Part shown: positions 32,961 through 45,600 of the stretch, one piece after another
Numbering within the stretch: position 1 is the stretch's first letter
How the letters are laid out: each line of letters opens with the position of its first letter
Assembly: GCA_964019055.1 (NCBI GenBank)
Contig: OZ025216.1
Coordinates: 10,371,914-10,435,913, forward strand
Source of the DNA: Anthopleura xanthogrammica
Taxonomy: Eukaryota > Cnidaria > Anthozoa > Actiniaria > Actiniidae
Reading direction: 5' to 3'
DNA length: 64,000 bases
Notes under the pieces: model-generated
Told to the model about the DNA's origin: nothing
Seen by the model: the letters and a program-made list of their open reading frames with translations, nothing else
Database searches by the model: none
Made by a program: the position numbers and the translations under genes

Positions 32961-35696
32961 ATGCAAAACGCAGATGACGTTCAAGAGCGTGAACCTTTGA
33001 GTGCCAATCAAGTGAAGAATGAGGCCGGGGGTTTTACTTTCGCCGTGAGCAACATTTGTCGTTTGAAGAGGTTTATCGTGCTAGGAACCGAAGGAGGGAC
33101 GCACTATGCCGGACAGCATGAGCTTGGTAAACAAAATGCGACTTGCCATTGCCAGAAATATTGGACATTGTCAGCAGTGTTACGCATGAATGAAAATAAA
33201 GTGGTTTTCTAGAGGAAAAATATAACTACATGATTTCCAAGCACATATTTATATTCAACTATGATGTTAGTAAAACAATTCTTACCAAAAAATAGTTACT
33301 TGACAATCAAAAGAACAACTATTATTTTTCTGTTGATAAGCCTCACCACAGGAAGCCCATGAAGGACAAGAAACAAGTTTCAAACCTAAATCGTTACTTT
33401 AAGCTTCCTTATTGTACCTCAGCAGTCAATAGGAGCTTGTAAAAACAAAATGGCGATATTTAGGGGGTTTTGAAGCTGTTTGGAGCAGTTCTCTGTGGTT
33501 TCTTGTCATTTTTAACTGAAAACTACGAGCTAACAACGCGTCGAATCGCTTAAAATTTAACCTAACTTCAAGCTTCTTGGGAACCAACATTCTGAAGGCA
33601 TGCTGTCTATTTTGAGCGGTTTTGGATTTATTAAACACTCGTTTGGTGATATCGAGGTGGAGCTCTTTTACTTTTAAATTTTTTCGACTTCAAATAAGAC
33701 GATTTTGGGGTCAAGTGTGGCCAGATTTATAGACGATGTATGGAATCTAGAGCTTTCGAAGCCTTTCGAAGGCAAGTTGTCCGGGAACCAATATGTCGCA
33801 TGATTCAATGATCACTTTACGCTTATTTAGTAGCTTGTAGGGTGGGTTGTTTGTCGCGATGTGGAGCTCAGAGTAAATAAAATCCTATTCGCCGTAAATA
33901 GAGGAAGCTCTATATTCCCCATACATTACCTATAGAGTGCAAATAATATAGAGTGCAAATAATATAACCGTGAAATAGTTAGCTAGCTAACTAATGACTA
34001 ATTATGTCCTAAGTTCTGCCTAAATTTGATTAGTGGAGAAATAAGCGAGCCGTGACGGGTCTTGCACGTGCAAGCATGTTTAATTAGTCAAATGATCACC
34101 GCTACGCTGCGGTTTTGTAATGCGGAATAAAAAAAACAACCGTGATAATTTGAACAAACTTTTATTCCACATTCATCTATCAGTATTACAATTCAAATAG
34201 TTGTATCTGCATCTTGATTTATTGACCTGTGTCTTCATTTTTAACTCATTAAACGTCAGAAACACATTCTTTTGTGCACTGAGTCGTTGATCTAGAAAAA
34301 GCCCGTGCTCCTGTCATGCCTCGCTGATTTCCTATGTCTTGCCTAACTAAGCACTAACTATCTCCTATTTCTTGCTATCTATTTCACGGTTATATTATTT
34401 GCACTCTAAGACTCGGCGGCTATTTTGTAAGCTGAAACGCATCATTGCGCATGAGTGAGCAGGCTCATGTCCCATATTTCTGGCAATGTTGATGACGTTG
34501 ATAGAAGAAGGCATGCAAAGGACCCGAAGCTGTGGACGTCATCAGGGAGTACAGCGTTGAAGGCAGGATTGCTAAACAAGATCCTATCATCTTTGCTCTT
34601 GCTTTGTACGCCAGATGTGAACACTTGGAAACCAAGCGGAAGGCATATGAGGTCCATCGCGCAGAATTAGGGGTCAAATAGGTTTTTGCATCTGATTAAG
34701 AGCTTGGAGCGCAATGAGCCAGTGCAAAGTTAATGAGTGGCGGGAGATTCAAATACAGAGAAAATGGCTGAAACTCTTTTACCAGTGCATCTTCAACGCG
34801 GTTTTTAGCATTTCTTTGAAAACAAATTCATGACACACATACGGCTTTGGAAAGATTAAGCTTCAAACAATCACATATAGCTTTTTATTCTGTCTAACTC
34901 TTTAAATAACCTACTACCTTCGCAATGACAATCTCAGGGACTTCTTGTAGGTCTTGAAATGTACTTTAAAATGATACTTGAATTGTTAAAAAGGGCTGAA
35001 AAAAACCTACTACCTTCTGCAAAAAACTAAGAAATGTCACTTTAATTTTGTTATTTTGAGAGGATTATTCTGATTAGTTCGACAACAACCGCTCGCTCCC
35101 GTTCACTGATCCTGAAATCCGACGTGAGAATCCAGAATACCCAATAGCCAATAGGAATCGAGCTTTTAATTCACTGAATTTTTAACTAATTTATTCCAAA
35201 AAAATCAAAGTGTCCCTTCAACAAAGGCCATTCTGCCCGATGCCTGAATGATATCCTCAGAATTCTCACCCACTTGTTAAGATTTGTGGAATTTTGTGAA
35301 AGTCTTAGTAAACCCAAGACTGGATGGGGCAGAGCGCACAGGAAGGCTATCTGTAAGTGGTACAACCAGAAAAAAGCAAAAAACCTGGCGATGCATGTTA
35401 CTAAGTACAAGCAACGCAATGGTTGGACACATAAGGACCTCTTCCGCCTGTGCCACATCAAGCCTGCCAACCCATCAATAGATCTTGTTGTCAAGTATGT
35501 CGTGAAAGGCCTGACAGATGAGTTGAAGCAAAAGGCTTCTGAGCCAGGAGTCAGTCAAGACATCTCAAATGCATATGAGTTCTTGTCTGTGGTGGAGAAA
35601 ACAAAGGATATGAATGAAGATGAACTTACGGTAGCCATCAGAGAACATGGACTTGTACGTGAGCACATTCCAACAGACAAACTAAAATCCCCGGAG
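32961..35696 (+). pseudogene. RO60: RO60 (TROVE-domain) gene fragment, broken
   Basis: Three exon-like blocks. 32961 to about 33126/33140 starts with ATG and has NICRLKRFIVLGTEGGTHYA and ELGKQNA, the human FLCFGSEGGTYY region. About 34480-34640 has MLMTLIEEG and then, in another frame, VDVIREYSVEGRIAKQDPII and FALALYARC, so one base disrupts it near 34527. About 35230-35696 has LTHLLRFVEFCE, GWGRAHRKAICKWYN, VTKYKQRNGWTHKDLFRL and VREH, ending at a GT donor. These cover the N-terminal HEAT-like TROVE ring that binds Y RNAs and misfolded RNA ends. The C-terminal von Willebrand A part was not found downstream. The frameshift, a doubtful donor in exon 1 and the missing 3' half suggest a pseudogene, though the remaining exons could lie beyond intervening repeats. 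Confidence 0.75.
33949..34408. repeat. TIR element in RO60 intron
   Basis: The 30-bp terminal repeats TAGAGTGCAAATAATATAAC and complement enclose about 400 bp. The end word TAGAGTGCAAATAATA is duplicated directly at 33933 and 33949. Confidence 0.75.
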
Positions 35697-36651
35697 GTAA
35701 CTATACTTTCTTTGTTTTAGGTATGGTAGGGTTACAGTACCTGATTCTCAAAACTTTGTTTGAAGTAATTTTTCTCATGCTTCTCCTCTCTCTGTAAAAA
35801 CCAGTGTCTGTGTTCTAAATAGGGGAGTCAAGGGTGATGTATTCACAATATAATATCAGTCATTACCTCTTTTCCAGATTCTGAAATTCGGGGGGGGGGG
35901 GGGGGGTTGGAATTCGAATGACCACCACGACGATTCGCGCAAGGCATTTCGGGACAGGGAAACTCCCCACTCTCGACACCAGATCTAGAGCCCTGCCATT
36001 CTTACTGCGCATGCTCGACAAAATGTCAGCAACCCTAGCGCGCGGTAATGCGCATGCTCCAAATCTACGTCATCACCACAGGGAGCCAATCTCGTTCCCA
36101 GAAATAAAATTATTTCGTCGAGCATGCGCAGTAAAAAATAAGGGCTCTGGGAACGAGATTGCACAGGGAGCATGCTCGAATTTAAATTTTCGATAGAGCG
36201 CGCGCTCGGTAAATCAACGGTTATTTTATTTTATTCATGAATTTCCGAATCTGGAAAAGAGGTAATGACTGATATTATATTAGAGCAGGGGGTGTAAAAA
36301 TAAATATTCACAAAAGAAATTTTCGACGGGAGAGGGATCGTAAGTGGCTATTCTTTAGTGGCTAGGCTTTTTGAGATACTCTTGCTTAATACTACCACAC
36401 ACTTACCCCACCTGCACTTGCCTAGTCTCCTTCGTCTCCTTCGCAACCGTCATTAGTTTTGGTCCCAGATCCTCTATTGGAGAGGGCCCGGGAGAATCTG
36501 ACGCACTTGCCCAGGAAGAGCGGGAGGATCTGACGCACTTGCCCAGAAAGAGCGGGAAAAGATCAATATTATTATTCTTATTTCGGGCTTCCTGTGGTTA
36601 ACACAGGTAACCCACATCCCCAGGGCCACATCACAGTAACAAGAATCCAAG
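35697..36651. other. repeat DNA between RO60 fragment and POLR1H pseudogene
   Basis: A foldback with arms TAATATCAGTCATTACCTCT and complement spans about 35846-36282 and starts with a G run (35890-35906). A 35-bp direct duplication with CTGACGCACTTGCCCAG lies at 36496-36560. The GGGTGTAAAAATAAATA...CACAAAAGAAATT block at 36288 recurs at 47390. Confidence 0.55.
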
Positions 36652-38369
36652 ATGGCGGACGGACGTGCTGTTGAAGCGTTTGAATGTGATCCTGATTTCT
36701 GCCCCGAATGTGGCTCGATCTTGCCTTTACCTGGACTAGACGATGTTGTTTCTTGTAGAATTTGTGATTTACAAAAAGATACTTCCTAAAATTCAATTCT
36801 CTAAGGTTTGTTAACAGTACTTGACTTAGTATCCAAAACTTTCTTGCATTTTTTTAACAGAAATTTTACACTTCGTAGCCTTAAAGGAACCATAGTTCTT
36901 CTCTATTGTAGCAGAACTCCAACTCTTTTATCTAAACTCGCTAATTTAGTTTTGTAAATTATACAATTGCTTTTTTCCCCCTTATCTTTAGTAAGTAATT
37001 AAATTCTTTATTTACTGAGGGTAGCACTAAATAGCAATATGCTAACAAACCTGTGGCTCTCGAATATATAGAATTTGAAGGAATAGAGGTCCACTCTAGA
37101 AAACTCTAATGAAATCAAAGAAAAGAAAATCAGTGTAGAAGATGCTGGAGACCCAATAGGACCCATGGTTAGTGAAATTTGAAATTATCCTAAATAAACC
37201 CCCCCCATGATTCCACGATTCCACTCTTCCGTGCCCCTCCCCCTTTTCCACCTATGGGAAAAAGTTTTTTGGCTTCTTTCAAATTTACCCTTACAAATGC
37301 TCCCTAAATTCAAAGCTTTTAACCAGCTGGAAAATACTAAGCATAGACAGAATGCCATCTGCTGAGGGACTTTGAAAATATTTGCTTCATGCTAATTTGA
37401 AACTGGCAATGAATCATTTGTTTTCAAACATACATATTACCTTTACATTACTCTTCCAAGTGTCCCTCCTTCGATTCATTCAATGACACGTAGCATAGTA
37501 GATAAGCGGCAAGGCAAGTCAACCACGTCTTTTATTCTGATTGAAGATTGACAGAAAGTGTTCTAATAATTGTGGCCATGAAGGAATGACGTACCAGATG
37601 CGACAGACCCGGTCAGTTGTTGAAGGACAAACCGTATTTTATAACTGTCCTCATTGCAAGTGAGTACTGGATTGCTGACATATCGTATGTGAACAGATAA
37701 CATAACAGCTTTCATACTCAGAGCATTACATTTTGACCCTACCATATATATGCATCCTACAACTGGTTGTGTATATACCACTGTTTTCATTACTACCTGT
37801 ATGCACTAATCAAGACAACAGTTGTGGCATCAGGCTATAGACTACCATCAATCAAATAAATTGTTCGGTACCGTTACGACATACTTTGATTGACAGCAGT
37901 GTATTGCCCAATTTTGCCTGGACTGTTGTCTCAATCATTGTGTAGCAATAAAAATAGTGGTAAAGAAATTTCCATCAAAAGCTTTAAAAATTATCCCATC
38001 CAGCTGTATGAAAAACTAAGCGTGAAAAGGATTAATGTTGTTGTTGTAATTTGAGTGGCCTTGGCCCAGACGAGATGGGGATCAGTTATGGAAAATATTC
38101 ACTTAAATTGTTTATACATCACATACTTCAACTTTTTCTCTCTAAATTCTTTGTCGAAATGTGTGTTGTGTTTTTGTGATGCTTGGCTAAGCATCAAAGC
38201 ACGCTGTGATTGGTCAATTCATGCACCAAACACCTGGATACCTTTACCTTAACTGGTTATGTGTCTGAGCAATTTTTAAAAATGACCAGGTCAGGCTTTT
38301 CAGAAATTCTCTCATCCAATATACTTCTCTTATCATTTTTCCAGATACCAAGAAACTGAATATTCATGA
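36652..38369 (+). pseudogene. POLR1H: POLR1H pseudogene retaining introns
   Basis: All four exons of the gene at 3460 can be traced: 36652-36786, 37072-37167, 37547-37659 and 38345-38369. Exon 1 encodes [20 protein letters not shown], but its splice donor is lost and an in-frame TAA follows. Exon 2 has a small deletion near 37106 that brings a stop. The exon 3 acceptor has changed, and one extra Asn codon sits inside the zinc ribbon. The final YQETEYS stop is kept. Introns are present in the same places, so this came from DNA duplication and not from a retrocopy. The duplicated tract begins before the gene (about 36590). Confidence 0.92.
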
Positions 38370-39316
38370 AAAGGTAAAGTCTCTAAGCACTCACGTCATA
38401 ATTATCATACAAGAAAAACAGACTGGGCTGCAAATTCTTCATTCCTCATTATTACATCTTGATACCATCTGCACCAAAATCCTCTTTCAATTCTTTTCTT
38501 ATTCAAATAACTCCTCACATGTTAGTCAGAGCTTTCAATAATATTTGGAGTAGACGGTCAATCCAAAAAAGTAGGGGTCCGTATCCCCCAAGGGGCCGTA
38601 ACTTTATTTGGCAATGAATTAATTTTTTGTCAAAATAGCCGGCAGTTTAAGGTGAAGTATCTGGCGATAAACCGCCGGTAGCTGCCTTTTATTGAAAGCT
38701 CTGAATTATTACAAAAAAATGTCTCTGTTATTAAATTAAATTAAATTAAGTAAAACTTAGGGTTCATTTTATTCATCAATAACTTATGAACCTATAGTAT
38801 AACTGTACAATGATTTGCTACGAAAACAAAAAATAAGTTAAAAAAGTTAAACTACGTTTTTTTTTCAATTTTTTTCTGTTTTTTCTAATTTTTTTTCTAT
38901 TTTTTTTTCTTTTTTTTTCCTTCTTTTTTGTGTGAGTTCCTTTAAGCTTTCAGTCTATACTTACTTTCCTAGCTAATAAATAAATTTCATCAAAAACAAT
39001 AAATCTTGATGAACAAAGAAAACTTACTTAACTATACAAAACCAAATAATCAAATAGGCATGCATGCACATAAGAATAAACTTGCACAAATATTGAAACA
39101 ATAAACATTGGATGAACAGATGAAAGAATATTGTTTGACCGTACATACACCAATATCACATGGTTAACAACTGTTTATATCAACGTTACAAGAAGAAACA
39201 ACATTATTATAAGTGGTGTATTTAAATGAAACCCACGTACAACGAAATCATTTATGCCCTAAAAATAATGAAAACAAAGATGACTTAATAACACTTCACA
39301 GAGTGAAGAGAGCTAC
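38370..39316. other. AT- and T-rich intergenic DNA
   Basis: A T-rich tract at about 38857-38930 with occasional C. No gene seen. Confidence 0.5.
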
Positions 39317-39495
39317 CAGGGCTCAAAATAACAGCCAGTCATACGCTGGTCAAGATGTCCGGCGTATGATATTTTATTTTATTTTTTTCAAATATGACCA
39401 GTCAACATGTGCATTCAAAACAATATTTGACTGGTCAAGTACCAAATTTGGCCAGACATTGACAGTTGACCATGCAGCCATTATTTTGAGCCCTG
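39317..39495. repeat. hAT-like MITE, copy 1
   Basis: Ends CAGGGCTCAAAATAA / TTATTTTGAGCCCTG with AGCTAC directly on both sides. Relatives are at about 42300-42472 (diverged) and 54049-54221. CAGGG ends suggest the hAT group, although the flanking repeat seen is 6 and not 8 bp. Confidence 0.75.
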
Positions 39496-39634
39496 AGCTA
39501 CAATAATTTACTAATTATTAGTAAATTTTAAATTAAGCGTGAATTTGAATAACTTTTTACAATAAAGAATGATCAGCTTGAAATTTCACATCATAAGCAA
39601 TGTACAACTGCACTGTAACTAGGGGTTCTCACCT

Positions 39635-42600
39635 TTATTCCAATAATTGACACAGGTTATGATAATTATTAACCCATGAATCCCTCAACTTTTTATTTTC
39701 CTCCTCCAATTCTCTTATACGGTCACACTGAACTCCTTTATCCTGAAAAAAAAAACCATGACAGGAATCATTAGAGGAAGCTTGACAACTTTGAGATCCT
39801 CATTCAATCAGGGTGGCACAGGGGTTATGCGTGAGGCATGATTCAGCCTTTTTTTGAAATGATTTTGTAAAATTTAAAAGAATATGTCCGTGATTCATGA
39901 ATTTCAATATGTAGCTTCCATAGTGATTGGTTGACAAAATGATGCTATTAATGATTCAAAATAGTGCACACGTTTTAGCCAATCAGATTGCAGGATTTGC
40001 TAATGTTTTCAAAATGGATATGATTAATGTTAAAATTGTCCGTGATTCATGACTGATACCCCCAACCTGAGCCACCCTGTCCAATAATCAGGGGTTGTGA
40101 GGGGTATTCCTGTGAAACAATTTTTTTTATTTTCATGATCTGTGATGAGTGTGTTCTAAACTTTGTGAATACTCCCGTTCTCTTTTACGCTGTGTTAGCC
40201 TCAATTGTGTGTAAATTATGCAGAAATTTAGATAAAACTCGTGAAATTTCAAAGTATTTTTATTGTCTTCTTTACACACAGATCTCTTGAATTTCCACGG
40301 GCTGTTACTGAATAAAAGAATATATTACACGGTTTTGAGGCTAACACAGCGTAAAAGAGAACTCAAAACTGGAGTATTGTGAATTTTCTTAAATTTTAAA
40401 TGGTTAATAATTTCTGTGGGTGGTGATTGTCCTTTTTAATAATTTTGTTGTTAACTGTGCCAAGACTCCCCTTACGTAAACTGACCCTATACAATAAAGT
40501 CTAGTTTTTGGCTTCCATCAATTGAAAATTCATAAACTCAGATTGTTATATACCAAGTGTCAAAGTTCACTTTTTCTCTCTTCTCATTGGCCAAGAGGTT
40601 GCCATGTGATAGTCCCCAATCTCTGGCAACCCTTTTGACCAGGCATTGTTAGAAACATTACAATGTTCATCGGTGAATAACAAAACCATATTAAGTTATT
40701 TTGCCAGAAACATAGTTTTTCTAAGTCTTAAAAAAAATCACAGTAATCAAAAAGTTACCGGTAAATAATTTGTTTTGTGTTTCATGGTCCCTTAACAAGT
40801 TTCTCTAGGCTTTGCCTCGGGAAACAAGACATCTTCTCGGGACCACAAAACCAGGTTATTGTGTGCATCAGACATACCTTTCCTGTCTTAATTGCTGATA
40901 ATTCTGGTTTGAAATAATTGGGATGGGATTCCTTGAAAAGAACAATATTTTTAATTTATTTAGTAAATTGCATGAATATTATTTATTATTAATTTTATAA
41001 GATGGAAGGTTTGATTCTTTATAAAGCATGCATGCATGCTCAATACAGACCAGGTACCTAGTGCACTTATATTACTGCATTTTTATTCTTTTACTATTCT
41101 GCAAACTCAGATATTTCAATGATAACTGTTGTGAAGTTGGTTTGTTGCTGCTGTCCATCAAAACTAATCAGTTAATTGGTACCTTTTATATTTTTGACTG
41201 GCAGCAGTGAAAAACCAAATTCCAACGGAAAACTCAAAACTACACCAACTCTGTTTGCAGAATATTGAGAATCACCGTAATTTATTATCCATGCAGTCAT
41301 TTCACAATCAGTCACTAGACAATTTTACTTGCATTAATTATGCAACTTGTCTCGTAATTTTGTTGCCAAGAACGAGACGAGTTGACACGAAATCACCCCC
41401 GTATGTAAATTGCACAATTCAAACCATTGTGATGTTTACATGATGTTCCCTGGAGAATAATTTGTTTCTTTGTCTTTCTGAAATTTATTCGTTCATATTC
41501 ATGTGGATAAGAAAACAGTTCAAAGAAACAATTCTCCAGAGAATATCATGTAAAAATCACATGGTTTGAATTGGGCAATTTATATATTACATACAAAGGT
41601 GATTATACTCCATGGTATATTGCCTTATACTGTAGACTAGTGTAACATACCAAAAGTGTTTTGCAATTTTGTTGCCATGTCTGATCTGTTGCTAGAATTG
41701 AAGTAGACCTGAATTTCTAATTTTTGGAACAAAATTGCAAGTCATTCCCTCAGTGACACTACTTCACACATGTTCATAGCAACAAAATTGTGTTCCTAAC
41801 TTGACTCTTTTGGTATATGCATGTTACACAAGGCAGTTTTGCGTGCCGCTTGTCTCAAATGAACACAAATTGGGACACAAGTTGCAAAAAAATTTACCTA
41901 GAGTAAAATAAAGCACCCTTACTTAATAAATTTACGGAGCAACAAAATTGTGAGACAAATTGCATGAGAAATTTGCCAAGTTTAACAGCACCTTAAATTT
42001 ATTCATGTATGATTATAAACCTTTAAATAAGTGTGTACTTACTAATCGTAAGTCACAATCCGTCATAATATGTTTAGCAAAGGAAACTTTCTTTATATTC
42101 TTGTTACAGTAACAAACCACATTCTGGTAAATACATTGATTTGCGTGAACCTGTTATGATAATAAAAATAGAATTATTATTTATTCTGATAAAAACTGAT
42201 GGTGGTGATGATGATGATGATGTCAATGATGATAATGGTGATAGTGATAATGATTTTTTTTAACTCTTATATACTGCATATTTCATAAAAATAAAGAAAG
42301 GCTTAAAATAATGGCTCGTCAGTTGCCAGTCACATAATTATCACTGGCCAAATTAGTTTTAGCTCAGTGACATATACCTTGTTTCTAGCTCGATGTTTTT
42401 AAGTTACTCATCAAAATGACCGGAAATTCTGGCTGGACATTGTCCATTGACCAGCCATTATTTTTAACCCTGTAGACCAACCTCTTCATATCTTTTACAT
42501 GTGCCATGCCATTTACAACCAAGACGAGACCTTGGGCATTCTTGTTGTCCATATAAATCATCATATTCTTCTGTGACAGTTAAATCGACCTATAATTGAA

Positions 42601-45600
42601 TCACAAAATTATAAATTTAGATATTAAAACTTGTCAATGCAGAGTCCCTGAATATATAGCAAGCCTCGAAAAAACAGGGGGGCAGTCACTTCTCAACATG
42701 TGATCATAAAAAAATGAATACGTAATACTATATTATAGATATAAAGAAATGATACTTATTCGTTTGTCTCACGATTGAGGGTTATTTGTAGAAGACTGCT
42801 ATATATATAGGTAATAGTTGTTTTACTTTTCTGGGGAAAACTGGGGGGTAGTATGGCTGTCAGGTCCCCCCGCCCCTGTGGGCACTACAGCCCTGTTAAA
42901 ATTTATGAATAAGAATGTTTTGTGTTTGTAACACTTACCAGTCTGTTAACACATTCTGAAGTAAGATGTCGTCCAAAGTTTCCTTTGTACATCTCCTCCT
43001 TACAATGGCATTTAACCATTTGAAAGTTACATCTTTTTCTGTGATTCTAATCAGGGATAATATATGTATATACAGACTTTTAACTTGGAATAAAATTTAT
43101 TATTATTATCAAAGTCAGAGCACGGCTAATTAACTCGCAAATCAAATTAGAATTTGTTTTAGCTGGTTATGATTTGAAATTGCAGAGGAAGGAAAACCAG
43201 AGAACCTGGAGAAAACCATTGAATAAAGGGAGAGACCCAACAAATTCTGTTCTCATTTGATGCTGAGTCCAGAAATCGAATGCAAGATGCAAGAGGCAGA
43301 GGTAAACCCATGTACTACACCACCCTTGATTCTCAATAAAAAACAGTGTATATATAAATTGAAATTTAAAAAAAAATTTAAACTTCATTGAATGGTAAAA
43401 CAATTAAGTTATATTACATACATACCAATAAATATTGATTCAATTCTCCTCTCCACTTACAGCCACAAATGTTATTGGGACATTCACAGACAACAATCTC
43501 TCTGCCATAAATCTCTAAAACACCAGGCTATACAATGAAATAAATAAAAAAAATTAATAAGCTCTTTAAATGAATAAAAAATATTTTGAAACTGACCTAA
43601 TAAGATGTTAAACTTAATTTTTAGTTGTCTCTGCAACCTTCATCAGAGTAAATATGCTAAGCAGATGTTGAATTGGAAAGTTTAAGTCACATTTGCATTC
43701 CATACTAAAGACTTCAACCTCTGCTTAGGATATTTATTCTGATAAGGGAGCATTCATTTTTTAGGAGGGGGGGGGCCAGAGGAATTAGGGGGGGGTCATT
43801 AAAAAATTACTAGATAAAAAGGGGGGTCACATTTTTTTAAACGTTGAACCAGGGGGGTCATGAATAAGAATACAGTCTTTTTTTTTTTTTTTTTTAGTCT
43901 TTTTCTGGAGGGGGGGGGGGGGGGCTAGAAAATTTTTACATTTGGAAGTGGGGGGGGGTTATCAAAATATTCAATTCCTTACCATGGGGGCTAGCATTTT
44001 TTTTCTGTTTGATTCCTCTAATTCCTCCGCCCCCCCCCCCCCCCCGTCCTAAAAAATGAATGCTCCCTAAAGGCTGCAGATTGAGAAAACCAAAATTTCA
44101 GTTTAACATTTTATTAGGTCAGTTTCAAAATCTTTTTTATTCAACATGTCCACTGATTGCACCAAAAGCATAAGCTCTTAGAGATGATTAACCTCAAATT
44201 ATTTTTCATAAGTCAAAAATTATATAAATATACACTTATAAATCATATAAAAATGTAAATATTTTTATTTTATTTTTATTTATATTTTATTTAGAAAATA
44301 TTCTTTTCTACTATAGAGTGCTTTCACATGGCTCATGAAAAAATAGAATGAAAGTATTTACTGTGAGTGTTATAATAGTAGACACTAATAATAATTCTAT
44401 TGTTTTCTTTTGTTTTAGTTTCACGACTGTTAGACTATAATTATTGGACTTGTTTCATGGGTCAAGGAAAATTATTCTAAGTCTATAACTAACAGCTTTT
44501 TCACGGTTCATCTAAAACCACTCCATAAGCACGTGCTGCTTCTATAGAAACACAGATATTTCGGAACGTAGACTTTAGGGTTGAAGGACAGTAACCTAGA
44601 CAGGATAAAGATTTCACTTATCTTAAATGTTCCGGTTAACCTTAACGACAAATCAATTATGGCTGTGAATGAGATTAATTTGATCCCTCGTTGTGTGGTC
44701 AGCTGAATGAGATTATGTTTGTCTAAAATGTTATTGTACGTGGGAATAACCATGGATATTGTTTACGTTTCTTTATTCCACGAATTTTTAATAATTTACC
44801 GAGCTTTCGCACTTCTAGTGCATCATCAGAGCGAAAAGTAGGTCATGTTTGTTGTGCCAAGACATGTATGCTTCGACAATATTTAGAAACGTGATGTGAT
44901 ATCAAATTAGATCATGATAGGCTGCTATTAACACCATCTTATCTCAATTACAGTCAATAAACTCTCAACTTTAGGCGATAACAAGGTTAAATATACTGGA
45001 GAACAAGCTCTTTTCACCTCAAAGCAGGTTAAACAATAAGCTTCATAGCTGATACACCCTGAACACGAACAATAAAATATTTATACACTCTTGAAAGCAC
45101 ACTAACACGCTCCTAAGAACAACAGCGGTTGATTAAGCACTTACTGGTCGGGTATAACGTTATGAAATCCAATGTACAGAATAATAATAATAAATTGGAG
45201 TGGCTAATCATCCTTACTGGCAGCTGAAGAGCTGAATTGCGAAGGACGCGGCTCAACGTGGTCGAGTCGAAGGCATACGACTTATTCAGCCGCAATACGA
45301 CTCATGTCTGACCACGGAGCACAGCTCAGATCGAATTAGGGTTGGTTTTTACGGAGGGAGGAAAACCGGAGAACCCGGAGAAAAACCCTCGAAGCAAGGG
45401 AGAGAACCAACAAACTCAACTCACTTAAGGTGCCGAGTCCGGGGATCGAACCCGGGACCATAGCGGTGATGAATTTTCGACCATAGCGGCGAGAACTTGC
45501 TTAGAAGACAAATAAAGAAGCCATTCAAGCGTCGTTTACACTTACCTTCAACAACGAGCAGAAACACTCGAATGGCTTCCCCGAATTGCTTAGAAATCTA

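Noticed and set aside
45442..45453. Possible tRNA gene because of the B box
   Set aside because: No cloverleaf could be folded around it; the body is shared with two other dispersed copies, so it is a SINE.
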